Origin: Bacillota bacterium
GTDB taxonomy: Bacteria; Bacillota; Sulfobacillia; Sulfobacillales; JAIMBI01
NCBI GenBank assembly: GCA_021795575.1
Contig: JAJYPH010000014.1
Span: forward strand, 1-34,722
DNA: 34,722 nucleotides
Direction of reading: 5' to 3'
Below, piece after piece: positions 1-8,587 of the stretch; positions within the stretch are counted from its first letter, which is position 1; each line of letters begins with the position of its first letter. A program made the position numbers and the translations under genes. The notes under the pieces were generated by a model. That model was not told the DNA's origin, ran no database searches, and worked only from the letters and a program-made list of their open reading frames with translations.

Positions 1-613
1 TGAACGGGACGGCGGCGTGAGCTTCGTCCAGCAGCACGAGGCTGTCGTTGGCCACCAGGCCGGCGTAGATGGGAAAGCTGTACGGTCGCCGCCCATAGGC
101 GCGAAACAAAAGGCGCGATCCTAGCTGGTCCACCGTCGTGGCCACCACGGTGGGCTGCACCGGTGAGCGCGCCCAAGCCTCGGACCGATAGATTCCCCCA
201 CGGAGCTCGAACGCCGTGAGCGGCACCTCACCCCCAAGGGCCATCAAGCGCTCGGCCACCTCGCGGAGAATGGCAGGCGCCGTGCCCTCGGGACCATGCG
301 CCGCCCAGTACAGCTTCCGGGCTATCGTCATAGCGCGGTCATATGCCGCATCCACGATGAGCCGACGATCCACCGCGAAGAACACCCGGCGCGGCATGCG
401 GTGCCGCTCGGGGTGCATGGCCAGCGCAAACACCGCCACGTCGATGCAAGCCGTTTTCCCCGATGCCGTGGGCAACGCCACTCCCTCCGGCCAAGGGTCT
501 CGAGCCGTAAGCACCCGTTCCGCCAGGGCCTGCTGCCACGCGAAGGCGTGGTAATCCCACAAGGCATAGAAGAATTCATCAAACTGAGCGCCCCAACTGC
601 CTGCCACGTTCAT
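1..613 (-). CDS. cas3: Type I-G CRISPR-associated helicase Cas3, N-terminal part (runs off left edge)
   Basis: Translating the minus strand from the ATG at 613-611 gives 204 open residues reaching the window edge. Cas3 unwinds and degrades DNA recruited by the Cascade complex. The fragment shows a Walker A motif (PTASGKT, about residues 48-54), a TTVDQLGSRLLFRAYG segment typical of Cas3 helicases (159-174), and a DEAH box (LLDEAH, 194-199). The protein begins directly with the helicase and has no N-terminal HD domain, which fits type I-G Cas3, where the HD nuclease lies at the C-terminus (outside this window). The ATG overlaps the csb2 stop codon as ATGA, so the two are translationally coupled. 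cas8 (csx17), cas1 and cas2 would be expected further left. The identity is secure; the length cannot be judged. Confidence 0.9.
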   Translation of the reverse strand, partial: MNVAGSWGAQFDEFFYALWDYHAFAWQQALAERVLTARDPWPEGVALPTASGKTACIDVAVFALAMHPERHRMPRRVFFAVDRRLIVDAAYDRAMTIARKLYWAAHGPEGTAPAILREVAERLMALGGEVPLTAFELRGGIYRSEAWARSPVQPTVVATTVDQLGSRLLFRAYGRRPYSFPIYAGLVANDSLVLLDEAHAAVPF

Positions 614-2208
614 GATGGGTTCCCCTCCGGCTCACTCTGGCCAATGCTCTGATCCGCTGGTTGGGGAAAGCGAGGGCGGCACACTCCGTATCCCCGGTAG
701 CGGCCCGCACCCAGGATGACCGGCCCCTCGACCGGCTCGGGAAACACGACCCGGGCATGGAGGTGCCTCATGGCGGTGCCGTCCGGCCGGCGCAGCAGTG
801 GGAAGTTGTCTGCGCGAGCGGGGCCTGACACAAAGGGCGCGCGGGCCAACTCGACGGACACGGGCCGCGGCAGGCCGATGTACGCACACGAGCGCTCCAC
901 GGCTTCCACCATCGATGGCCATGGGTCACGTCCCCGCGGGTGGCGGTCCATCACCACGGGCGTCACCGACTCCCACGTGGTGCTTTCGCGTACCCACGTT
1001 TCCGGCATCAAGGTGTGGGGAAGTACTTCCCGCTCGTCCAACTCCGCACTCGCCTCGAACCATGCGCCATGGAAAACCGGGATGCGTTTGGGGAAGTCTT
1101 CGTCGTCAAGCAGCCAGGGCCTCAACACGGCCGCGGCGACCGCCTCGTCCAGTCCGCGGGGGAGAACGATGGCCACGCCCATCAGTCGTCCATCCGCGTG
1201 GGCATGCCCGGCATTGATCAGGGGAGCCAAAGCCATGTGGGCGCCTCGCGACGGCGCGCCGTCGGCTGTAAGCCCGGATACCCACTCGGGCGCGTCCGGT
1301 TGGGCCGTGAGGAGAGATGTCCGCAGAGCGGTCACAACCTGCAGCACGGACCCTGCTGGCAGACCACCGGACACCCGCAACACCTGAAGGCGAGGATCGA
1401 AGTGGTTGCCCTTGCACTCCGCCGTGGCAGGGGCTTTGGGCGACCCGGACGGTCGATATCCCTGCCACCGGCTGTTGCGGGGCCGCAGACGATCCACAAG
1501 ACCGTCCAGATAATTTCCCCGCTCGCGCTTGCTCAGGGTCATGGCGTGACGCACATGCGGGCCGGGATCCGACGCCGCCAGATATGAGAATCGCCCCTCG
1601 TAGGGAACACGCAGCCGCATCGAAGCATCCAAGCCATCGTGGGGCGTCCAAACACGGTGGGATGGCTTGGTCGCGGGCGGTGTGGCCTCGACCCACATCT
1701 GGACCAGAGACGCCGAGTGCCCCACGTGGGTCACTTTGCGGCACAAGTGGGACAGCGCCTCCTGCAGGGAGCTTTCCAGGCTGCCATCCGGCCACACGAG
1801 GTAAACCACCGGGTCCTCGGGCACCGCCACCGGAAAGCTCCGCGGCTGCCGCTTGCGATGGGCCGGGAACACCGACAGCCCCTGATCCAACAGCTGTTGA
1901 TGCGAGTCCGCTTCTCTCGGCTTCCCCACTTTCACGTCGTTGACAGGCACAAACGCCACCGGGGGCGTATTCCCGCCCACAGCGGTGCGGACATCGCAGG
2001 GCGCCGCCTGAACGATGGGCGGCGGCTGGCGCTCCAGCCACTGGAGCGCCGCAGCTTCCTCGTCCGCGCCCTCTGTCTCGAAGTACGCCGCTGCCATCGC
2101 CATGAACACCCGATCCGGATGCGGGGGCCACTCTGCCCGCGACTTCGCTGGTCCGTCGGCCGCCGCCATCGCCCACCCGTTCAAGTACTCGATGCCGAGG
2201 GTGACCAT
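610..2208 (-). CDS. csb2: Type I-G Cascade subunit Csb2 (Cas5-Cas6 fusion, GSU0054 family)
   Basis: A 532-residue protein of the Csb2 family, which in type I-G systems combines the Cas5 backbone role with Cas6-type crRNA processing. The N-terminus has the family signature EWPPHPDRVFMAMAAAY (about residues 26-42). The C-terminus ends in a glycine-rich loop, GAGRYRGYG (about residues 502-510), of the kind seen in Cas6/RAMP proteins. The length is usual for the family. It starts with ATG at 2208, one base inside the csb1 stop codon (TGATG), and its own stop overlaps cas3 by four bases, so the three genes form one operon. Which residues cleave RNA cannot be told from the sequence alone. Confidence 0.92.
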   Translation of the reverse strand: MVTLGIEYLNGWAMAAADGPAKSRAEWPPHPDRVFMAMAAAYFETEGADEEAAALQWLERQPPPIVQAAPCDVRTAVGGNTPPVAFVPVNDVKVGKPREADSHQQLLDQGLSVFPAHRKRQPRSFPVAVPEDPVVYLVWPDGSLESSLQEALSHLCRKVTHVGHSASLVQMWVEATPPATKPSHRVWTPHDGLDASMRLRVPYEGRFSYLAASDPGPHVRHAMTLSKRERGNYLDGLVDRLRPRNSRWQGYRPSGSPKAPATAECKGNHFDPRLQVLRVSGGLPAGSVLQVVTALRTSLLTAQPDAPEWVSGLTADGAPSRGAHMALAPLINAGHAHADGRLMGVAIVLPRGLDEAVAAAVLRPWLLDDEDFPKRIPVFHGAWFEASAELDEREVLPHTLMPETWVRESTTWESVTPVVMDRHPRGRDPWPSMVEAVERSCAYIGLPRPVSVELARAPFVSGPARADNFPLLRRPDGTAMRHLHARVVFPEPVEGPVILGAGRYRGYGVCRPRFPQPADQSIGQSEPEGNPS

Positions 2209-3458
2209 CAGTCGGCCCCCTGGGCCTGGATCAGGGCTTGGCTCCGCTCCAACAGTTTCATGAGGTCGGCGTTGGGGGTCAGGTCAATCTCCCCAAACCA
2301 GCGCAGCCCGACCCCCTCGGCGCCCTGAACCGCCGCATGAACCAAGTCGGTGCTGTCGTCTCCGGTGAGCTCGTAGCGGACTCCCTCCTGGCCGTGGTCC
2401 AGCAGCTCCCACTCAAACGGTGCCTCCGGCACCAAGTGGCAGCGGGACCGCAGGTCGGCCCCTTCCTCTCGTGCCAGCACCGACCCACACAGGGCGAGGG
2501 CGGCCAACACCGTGCGTGCCGCCAGATCCACCTCCGGCCGCGAAGTGAGTTCGTGTTCCAATGGAAAGCGCAGCCGCCGGATGGCGGGCAGGGACAGCAC
2601 GGTCGTCTGGCGTGCTTTGCTCATCGTGATGCCGCCAGCCCCCTCCTTGATCGTGGGCGTGACGTTGCCGTGGTTCACGACGCTGGGGCGCCCCTCTTCC
2701 TGCATCTTTTTCTCGTCGTACAGCACGGGCTCCCCTTTTGCGGAGAGCTTGACGAGAAAAGCCTTGCCGTCCTTCTTCTGTGCCTGCTCTTCAAACGCTG
2801 TCCACGAACCATCCGGACGACGAAAGGCGGGGCCTGCCCGCCTCTCGATCTGCAGGGGATCAATGCGACTGGATGTCTTGGTGCCCGCCACCGCTTGCAG
2901 CGCGACGAACTCCGACACGAGTGCCCGTTGAATCTTCGCTCCCAGTCCTCCTCGGGGTCCGGTCGAGTCCCAGATCCCGAATACCAAGGCGCCAGGACAC
3001 ATCCGGTACAGGCCCGTCGCGTGATGAATGTCTGCGTCGTCCAGCAGGGAACCCATGTCGGACTCGCGAAATGGCTTCCCGTCCAACAGACTGTCCCGGA
3101 AAATTGCGTCGGCAGCCCGATGCGGTGCCTCCCAGCTCGTGACCACCAAGGGCTTGCGAAGCGTTGCGCTTTCGAAGGCGACAGACATCGTCGGCAGCTT
3201 GAGCCGACCCGACCGGTGAGCCTCCAACAGCGCCAGCTCAATCCGGTTGGCCTGAGAAGCCACGGAATCGAGCAGAATGCAGTCCACCTTTTCTCCGTCA
3301 ATGACTCGCGTCTCGGCGGCATACTTGGCCCCTTCGTAGGTTGGCGGGAACACTTTGTCCCCCGGTCCTCCGGCTGGCTGGTAGTCCGTCACACAGCGAA
3401 GCGCTGCCGCATGACCCGCCACCATGCCCTGAAGGTCCTGGAAAGTCAATCGTTTCAT
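2208..3458 (-). CDS. csb1: Type I-G Cascade backbone subunit Csb1 (Cas7, GSU0053 family)
   Basis: A 416-residue Csb1 protein, the Cas7 equivalent that coats the crRNA in type I-G Cascade. The family signature is clear near the N-terminus: PPTYEGAKYAAETR (about residues 38-51), followed by CILLDSVASQANRIE (about 60-74). The start ATG at 3458 is preceded by a good Shine-Dalgarno (AAGGGG, 7 bases away). It is the first cas gene of the visible operon and sits downstream of a weak promoter candidate and a GGGGCCCC inverted repeat. No CRISPR repeats flank it within the window, so the array, if any, is elsewhere. Confidence 0.93.
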   Translation of the reverse strand: MKRLTFQDLQGMVAGHAAALRCVTDYQPAGGPGDKVFPPTYEGAKYAAETRVIDGEKVDCILLDSVASQANRIELALLEAHRSGRLKLPTMSVAFESATLRKPLVVTSWEAPHRAADAIFRDSLLDGKPFRESDMGSLLDDADIHHATGLYRMCPGALVFGIWDSTGPRGGLGAKIQRALVSEFVALQAVAGTKTSSRIDPLQIERRAGPAFRRPDGSWTAFEEQAQKKDGKAFLVKLSAKGEPVLYDEKKMQEEGRPSVVNHGNVTPTIKEGAGGITMSKARQTTVLSLPAIRRLRFPLEHELTSRPEVDLAARTVLAALALCGSVLAREEGADLRSRCHLVPEAPFEWELLDHGQEGVRYELTGDDSTDLVHAAVQGAEGVGLRWFGEIDLTPNADLMKLLERSQALIQAQGAD

Positions 3459-3516
3459 AAGTCAACCCCTTCTCTACCCACTTGGCAATCGACCCGTGAA
3501 CTGGGCGTTCTGCCAT

Positions 3517-3546
3517 ATGGTAACGCCTGACTGTGGCGGTTTCCAA
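3517..3546 (-). promoter_or_regulatory. Candidate promoter of the csb1-csb2-cas3 operon
   Basis: On the minus strand TTGGAA (3546-3541) and TACCAT (3522-3517) are separated by 18 bases and lie about 60 bases upstream of the csb1 start. Each box matches the sigma-A consensus at 4 of 6 positions, so this is only a candidate. Confidence 0.3.
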
Positions 3547-3564
3547 CTTGTACACCGAAATTAA

Positions 3565-3587
3565 GGGGCCCCAAGGGGCGGGGCCCC
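3565..3587 (-). repeat. Paired GGGGCCCC palindromes able to form a hairpin
   Basis: GGGGCCCC at 3565-3572 and again at 3580-3587, 7 bases apart. The octamer is its own reverse complement, so the copies are both a direct and an inverted repeat. Read on the minus strand the hairpin is followed by TTAATTT, which resembles a weak intrinsic terminator upstream of csb1. Its role is unknown; it could insulate the cas operon from upstream transcription. Confidence 0.45.
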
Positions 3588-3877
3588 AAGACCTCAGTCA
3601 TCTCCAGCGCGCTGCCCCCCACCGAGCTTCAATGTGGCCGCCGGACCACAGGGCGGAAGAGAGGGTGCAGGTCGAGCGTGTCAGCAATCGATGTGCATGC
3701 GGTCATGCCGCCACGCAGGGCGGTGCCCTCGCGTTGGCCCTGTACACCATAGCCCTTCCCCCTACCGACAGCGGGTAAAACGTCCCGATACCCGATATAA
3801 GAACGCTTCCCAGCCGAACCTACGACTCGACTGGCCAAGCTAGAACCAGAGGGCGAGCCGCCCCGTGGTACAGGTCC

Positions 3878-6800
3878 GTGTCGGCTGTTACCTGCCATGT
3901 CTTGATGAAATGGCACCCCGGGGCGCTGCCGGCAGCCTTCACATCAACAGGAGCCGCGAGGGTCGATGGCGAACAGGTCCTTATGAACACACTGCATGCG
4001 GCCAGTGACGGGACGAGCCTTAGGCTTTGGGCGGAGACATCAGATTACCCGCGGCGCGCCTCCCGGGCGGCTTTGCCAAACTTGCCCTTTGCCCTCGGGG
4101 CCGATGAGCTGACTGGGCTGGTACAGCGCCTCTGGCCTTTCTTTCCTTCACCGGGAGGCGGTCCGCCGGCCATACGCCGCCAGCTGCTGTGGGTGCCCAC
4201 GACGGTGGATGGCCCCCTTCCCCCCGGGGGATCGATTCCCGACGAGGCATCTGTCACCCTTCGGCCCTTTCGCGTGTCCACGGTCATGGCGCCCATCGCG
4301 TGGTGGCCGGTGCTCTTTTCGCCCTCAGATGGCGAGGGTGTTCTCCGACATCTGGGCGACGGGGTGTGGGCCGACGCAGCGTGGGATGTGTGGGGCGCCC
4401 TATTTGCGCTGGCTGAAAGCTTGGTAGTCCGCCACCAGTACTGGCCCACCACCCGCCGCGACGGGCCCCACGTGTACGCCCGGTGGGCCCCCGATTGGAG
4501 CCAGCGCGACCGGAACCGCGTGGCAACGCTGGCCCGTCGCCTGCCCGGGGCGGCCCGGGCCCTGACCGAGAAGGCAGACGAGCCCCCCGCTCGCGACCCC
4601 GTGCAGGTGGCCGAGGATTTCGTCGCGGCCGCCGTGGACCAGTTCGTTCGCGAGAGCACGGCCCACGTCGAGCCGCCTCAACGCCTCACCATCAGCATCC
4701 ACGACCGCTGGTGCGCGGCACTGCTGCGTTCTGATGCCCAGGTGGTCGCTACGCCCGTCGAGCTGACCACGCTGGAGTCTCAGGTGGCCGAGTGGTCCCG
4801 CCCGCTCACGCTGCTGCATGCGCTGCCGTTTCGCCTGGTGTTTCGCGTGGTGGAGCCGACACCCACCGGCGGCACCTTCGACGACGACCATGACGCAGAC
4901 CAGGGGAGGGAAGACACCTGGCACGTGGCCTTTCGCGCGGTGGCGCAGGGAGACCCCAGCCTGTCCGTAGAACTGGACGCACTCTGGCGCCAACTTCAGG
5001 GCGAGGAGCGTTCCCTGGGCGCCCCCTGGGACACGGTCGCGCGAGATCAGCTGCTGCTGGCGCTGGGCCAGGCGGCGGCCGTCTCTCCGTTGGTGCGGTC
5101 GGTCCTGGGGAACCGAGCGCCCAGCACCTTAGCCACAGACGTCGCGGGCGCGTACCGGTTTCTCACCGAGGACGCCGCCCTGCTGGAGCAGGCTGGGTTT
5201 GGCTTGGAGCTGCCCGGCTGGTGGCAGGCGCGGGCGTCGGGGGTGAAGAGTCGGGCCCACGTACGGGCCCCCATGGCGGTCCCCGGTCGATTCCGCCTGG
5301 ACGCGCTGGTGGATGTGGACTGGCAGGCGGTCTTGGGGGACGCGGTGCTCACGCCGGAAGAACTGGAGCGCCTGGCCGCGTCCAAGACGCCGTTGGTACA
5401 GATTCGTGGCGCCTGGGTACATGTGCGGGCCGAGGATGCTGCCCGCATTCTGGAGCGGGCCCAGTCGCAAAGCCGAATGCGGGCCCGCGACGCGCTGCGC
5501 CTGGCCATGGCCAATGGGCCGCTGACGGACGAAGCCGGCGATGCGGTGGCCGGTGCCGACGTGACAGGCTGGCTGAAGGAGATGCTGGACGCGCTCGCGG
5601 CGGGCGGGGAGCGCCCTCGCGATGTGCTGGCGCCGCCCGACGCCTTCACCGGGGTATTGCGCCCCTACCAAACGCGGGGGCTGGCGTGGCTCGGCAACCT
5701 GGCCATGTGGGGTCTCGGCGGGCTGTTGGCCGATGACATGGGGCTGGGCAAAACCGTGCAGACGCTGGCGCTCGTCCAGGCGCTGCGCGAGCAGGACGCC
5801 GACCCCCGGCCCGTGCTGCTGGTAGCTCCCCCATCGATTCTGGGCAACTGGGAGGCGGAGGCGCGCCGATTCACGCCCACCCTGCCGGTGTTGGTGCACC
5901 ACGGGGCGGCCCGCACCGGCGGAGACGAATTCGTGGAGCTGGCGCGCGCGCAGGGTGTGGTGCTGGTGTCCTACGGCACCTTGCGTCGGGACGCCGAGAT
6001 GCTGCGCGAGGTGCCCTGGCGTGCCGTGATTGCCGACGAAGCGCAGGCGGTCAAGAACTACACCACCCGCACCTGGCGCGCCCTCGCCAGCATTCCCGCC
6101 GACTTCCGACTGGCGCTCACCGGGACACCCGTCGAGAACCACGTGGGTGATTTGTTTTCCCTCATCGAGCAGGTCAACCCGGGGTGGCTGGGGACGGCCG
6201 CGCAGTTTCGGCGGCAGTTTCTGCTCCCCATTCACCGCCACCATGAAGAAGAAGCCGCCCAGCGCCTGCGCGACCTGACCTCCCCGTTTATACTGCGGCG
6301 CACCAAGACGGATCCCACGATTGCGCCGGACCTGCCCGACAAGATCGAGATGGTGCAGTACTGCCAGCTCACCACCGAACAGGCGGCGCTGTACCGCGCC
6401 GTGGTCACCAGCTTGGAGGACCAGCTTCTCCAGGCCGAGGGCATGGAGCGCCGCGGCGTGATTCTCACCACGCTGCTGCGCCTAAAGCAGCTGGCGAACC
6501 ACCCGGCGCAGTTTCTGGGGGATGGCTCGCCGCTGCCCGGCCGCTCGGGCAAGCTGGAGCGCCTGGAAGTTCTCGTGGACGAGATGCTGGACAACGGGGA
6601 GCGCGCGCTCATCTTCACCCAGTTCCGCGAAATGGGGACGCTGCTGCAGCGCCACCTGCAGGAGCGCTTCGGCCGCGCCGTGCTGTTTTTGCACGGCGGC
6701 GTGCCCCGGGCCGAGCGCGACCGGATGGTGGCGCAGTTTCAGCGGGCGGACGAGGGCCCGCCCCTGTTTATCCTCTCGCTGAAGGCGGGCGGCACGGGCC

Positions 6801-7087
6801 TCAATCTGACGCGCGCCAACCATGTGGTGCACTACGACCGCTGGTGGAACCCCGCCGTGGAGAATCAGGCCACCGACCGTGCGTTTCGCATCGGGCAGGT
6901 GAAGGCGGTCCGCGTCCACAAGTTTGTCACGCGCGGCACCGTCGAGGAGCGCATTCATGAGATGCTGGTGGAAAAGCAAGGGGTGGCCGACCGCCTCGTG
7001 GGCGACGGCGAGCAGTGGCTCACCGAGTGGGACAATGACGACGTCTTGAACCTGTTTCGTCTCCAAGAAACCCTGGTGGAGGTGTAG
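3878..7087 (+). CDS. SNF2/Rad54-family DNA-dependent ATPase (bacterial SNF2 with N-terminal accessory domain)
   Basis: A 1069-residue protein of the bacterial SNF2 (HepA-like) family, ATP-driven double-stranded DNA translocases that remodel protein-DNA complexes. The N-terminal half (about 1-590) matches the accessory region usual in this group. The ATPase core has motif I DDMGLGKT (K625), motif II DEAQ (720-723), motif III LTGTPVENH, and a helicase C-terminal domain ending in QATDRAFRIGQ (R1004 region). The longest reading starts at GTG 3878 with a weak ribosome site; ATG at 3905 (MKWHPGALPA) is an alternative. It is followed one base later by a SWIM zinc-finger gene, a frequent partnership in Bacillota and Actinobacteria. 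The cellular role of this pair is not established; closeness to CRISPR genes allows, but does not show, a defence role. Confidence 0.93.
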   Translation: MSAVTCHVLMKWHPGALPAAFTSTGAARVDGEQVLMNTLHAASDGTSLRLWAETSDYPRRASRAALPNLPFALGADELTGLVQRLWPFFPSPGGGPPAIRRQLLWVPTTVDGPLPPGGSIPDEASVTLRPFRVSTVMAPIAWWPVLFSPSDGEGVLRHLGDGVWADAAWDVWGALFALAESLVVRHQYWPTTRRDGPHVYARWAPDWSQRDRNRVATLARRLPGAARALTEKADEPPARDPVQVAEDFVAAAVDQFVRESTAHVEPPQRLTISIHDRWCAALLRSDAQVVATPVELTTLESQVAEWSRPLTLLHALPFRLVFRVVEPTPTGGTFDDDHDADQGREDTWHVAFRAVAQGDPSLSVELDALWRQLQGEERSLGAPWDTVARDQLLLALGQAAAVSPLVRSVLGNRAPSTLATDVAGAYRFLTEDAALLEQAGFGLELPGWWQARASGVKSRAHVRAPMAVPGRFRLDALVDVDWQAVLGDAVLTPEELERLAASKTPLVQIRGAWVHVRAEDAARILERAQSQSRMRARDALRLAMANGPLTDEAGDAVAGADVTGWLKEMLDALAAGGERPRDVLAPPDAFTGVLRPYQTRGLAWLGNLAMWGLGGLLADDMGLGKTVQTLALVQALREQDADPRPVLLVAPPSILGNWEAEARRFTPTLPVLVHHGAARTGGDEFVELARAQGVVLVSYGTLRRDAEMLREVPWRAVIADEAQAVKNYTTRTWRALASIPADFRLALTGTPVENHVGDLFSLIEQVNPGWLGTAAQFRRQFLLPIHRHHEEEAAQRLRDLTSPFILRRTKTDPTIAPDLPDKIEMVQYCQLTTEQAALYRAVVTSLEDQLLQAEGMERRGVILTTLLRLKQLANHPAQFLGDGSPLPGRSGKLERLEVLVDEMLDNGERALIFTQFREMGTLLQRHLQERFGRAVLFLHGGVPRAERDRMVAQFQRADEGPPLFILSLKAGGTGLNLTRANHVVHYDRWWNPAVENQATDRAFRIGQVKAVRVHKFVTRGTVEERIHEMLVEKQGVADRLVGDGEQWLTEWDNDDVLNLFRLQETLVEV

Positions 7088-7088
7088 C

Positions 7089-7937
7089 ATGCCGTCGCGG
7101 GACAACGAATGGGGCTGGCCCACGTCCAAGCCCCGACCAGCAGCGGGTGGCATTCGCGCCCGCACCCAGCGGGGCGGATTTGGCGCCACCCCGGCGGGGG
7201 CACACTGGGTGGAACTCCTGGAAGGCGGCACCCCGGACCCGCGCATGCAGCGGGGGCGGCGCTATGCGCGGAGCGGGCAGGTGGTGGAAATTGCTCTGAA
7301 CCCCGGCGTGATTTCCGCCAAGGTGCAGGGCTCACGGCCCCGCCCGTACCGTGTGGAGATTGGCCTGCGCAAGTTTTCGGCCGCGGAGCAACGCACAGTC
7401 AGCCACGTGCTGGACGAGCACCGGAGGCTGTTGGTGGAGCTTTCGGCCGGCCACGTCTCGGACGAATGCTTCGCGGTGCTGCGGCAGGAAGGTGTCGGGC
7501 TCCTGCCCGCGTCGCGCCAGGAACTGACCCTCTCGTGCTCGTGCCCCGACTGGGGGGACCCTTGTAAACACGAGGCCGCGGTGCTGTACCTGGTGGCCGA
7601 GGAACTGGACCGCAGCCCCATCGCGCTGCTGATGCTGCGCGGGCTGGAGGCGTCGGTGCTGACGCCCGCGCCCCCGCCGCGGGACACCCCGGAACGCACG
7701 GTGCCGCTCGACCCCGACCTGGCCGCCTACTGGGGCACCGCGGACCCGCTGCCCGCCGGCGACGCGGCCACGGAGCCGCGGCTCACCGCCCCGGTGCTGG
7801 AGCGATTGGGCCCGTTTCCCTTCTGGCGGGGCCAAGAGCCGCTCAGAGACCACCTGGTGCCGGTGTACCAGGCCGCCGCGGCGCATGTGCGGGCTCGGAT
7901 CCTTCGCTCCGAGGAGGCATCCCCCGACGCGGACTGA
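7089..7937 (+). CDS. SWIM zinc-finger protein, partner of the SNF2 ATPase
   Basis: A 282-residue protein with a SWIM zinc finger of the form C150-x-C152-x6-C159-x-H161 (CSC...CKH). SWIM fingers bind DNA or protein, and in bacteria such genes very often sit directly beside SNF2-type ATPases, as here (ATG one base after the SNF2 stop). The rest of the protein has no catalytic motif that I recognise; the C-terminal third is rich in proline and charged residues. It probably acts as a substrate or DNA adaptor for the SNF2 enzyme. Its stop codon lies inside a perfect hairpin shared with the convergent GNAT gene. Confidence 0.88.
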   Translation: MPSRDNEWGWPTSKPRPAAGGIRARTQRGGFGATPAGAHWVELLEGGTPDPRMQRGRRYARSGQVVEIALNPGVISAKVQGSRPRPYRVEIGLRKFSAAEQRTVSHVLDEHRRLLVELSAGHVSDECFAVLRQEGVGLLPASRQELTLSCSCPDWGDPCKHEAAVLYLVAEELDRSPIALLMLRGLEASVLTPAPPPRDTPERTVPLDPDLAAYWGTADPLPAGDAATEPRLTAPVLERLGPFPFWRGQEPLRDHLVPVYQAAAAHVRARILRSEEASPDAD

Positions 7938-7951
7938 CAGCGTCAGTCCGC
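7929..7951. terminator. Perfect hairpin between convergent genes, containing both stop codons
   Basis: GCGGACTGAC (7929-7938), a 3-base loop, and GTCAGTCCGC (7942-7951) form a perfect 10-bp stem. The TGA of the SWIM gene (7935-7937) and the TGA of the opposing GNAT gene (7945-7943) are both within the stem. It is placed like a bidirectional terminator, though neither side has a strong T-run. Confidence 0.6.
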
Positions 7952-8518
7952 ACCGCGGGCGACCGGTTCGCGCAGGTTGTACCGCATGATGGGCCGGGAG
8001 GGCGTGCGGGCGAGCACCGTCTCAAAGCCGGCCCGGCGAAACGCCGCCGCACTGCCCGTGAAGTTGTTGCGGCTGGCGCCCGGGACCGACGCATCAATGG
8101 GGTAGGCCTCCAACAGCTCCACGTGGGCCGCGCGCGCCGCCTCAACAGCCGCACCAATGAGTGCCGAGGCCACTCCCCGCCGGCGGTACCCCCGCCGCAC
8201 AAAGAAGCAGCTGATGGACCACACCGCGGCCTCATCCACCCGCCCCAGGTAGCGGGCGCGGTCCAGCCACGGCAGCGCGTCGCGCGGCGTCAGCTGGCAC
8301 CATCCGACCGCCAGCTCGCCCTCAAAGGCGAGGAGCCCGGGCGGAGGTCCCGCCGCCACCACCGCGCGAAAGTCCTCGCGATTCTGCTCGTGCGGACGCC
8401 GATAGTAGCCGTTGCCCAGCCGCCAGTACATGCACCAGCAGCCACTCGAGGCGCCCGCCTTCCCAAACAGGTGGGCCAACGCGTCCCAACGGTCGGGGGT
8501 CAGAGGTTCAATCCTCAC
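7943..8518 (-). CDS. GNAT-family N-acetyltransferase
   Basis: A GNAT-fold acetyltransferase of 191 residues if started at GTG 8518, which has a strong Shine-Dalgarno (GGGGAGGT, 6 bases upstream). A longer reading from 8575 is open but has no such site. The N-terminal CWCMYWR motif is typical of a GNAT subgroup, and the acetyl-CoA binding segment is RGYRRRGVASALIGAA. The C-terminal region SAAAFRRAGFE is the usual GNAT motif B area. The substrate is not predictable. It lies convergent to the SWIM gene and just downstream of the serine hydrolase gene on the same strand (about 70 bases), so the two may share a transcript. Confidence 0.85.
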   Translation of the reverse strand: MRIEPLTPDRWDALAHLFGKAGASSGCWCMYWRLGNGYYRRPHEQNREDFRAVVAAGPPPGLLAFEGELAVGWCQLTPRDALPWLDRARYLGRVDEAAVWSISCFFVRRGYRRRGVASALIGAAVEAARAAHVELLEAYPIDASVPGASRNNFTGSAAAFRRAGFETVLARTPSRPIMRYNLREPVARGAD

Positions 8519-8587
8519 GTCACGACCTCCCCTCGTCTTGCGTGAGCCCCGGCGCCTAAGTGCCCCACGCAGCACGGACGGCCGGCG

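Larger units (their letters stand above)
3459..3877. other. Intergenic region between the cas operon and the SNF2 gene
   Basis: About 420 bases separate the divergent csb1 and SNF2 genes. Besides the csb1 promoter candidate it holds a repeat in which the self-complementary octamer GGGGCCCC occurs twice (3565-3572 and 3580-3587). No protein-coding signal, tRNA or CRISPR repeat was recognised. No convincing plus-strand promoter was found; an AT-rich patch near 3795-3803 (GATATAAGA) is the most likely area. Confidence 0.5.

Noticed and set aside
3459-3877. CRISPR array next to csb1
   Set aside because: No repeated 28-37 base units with spacers are present here or elsewhere in the window.
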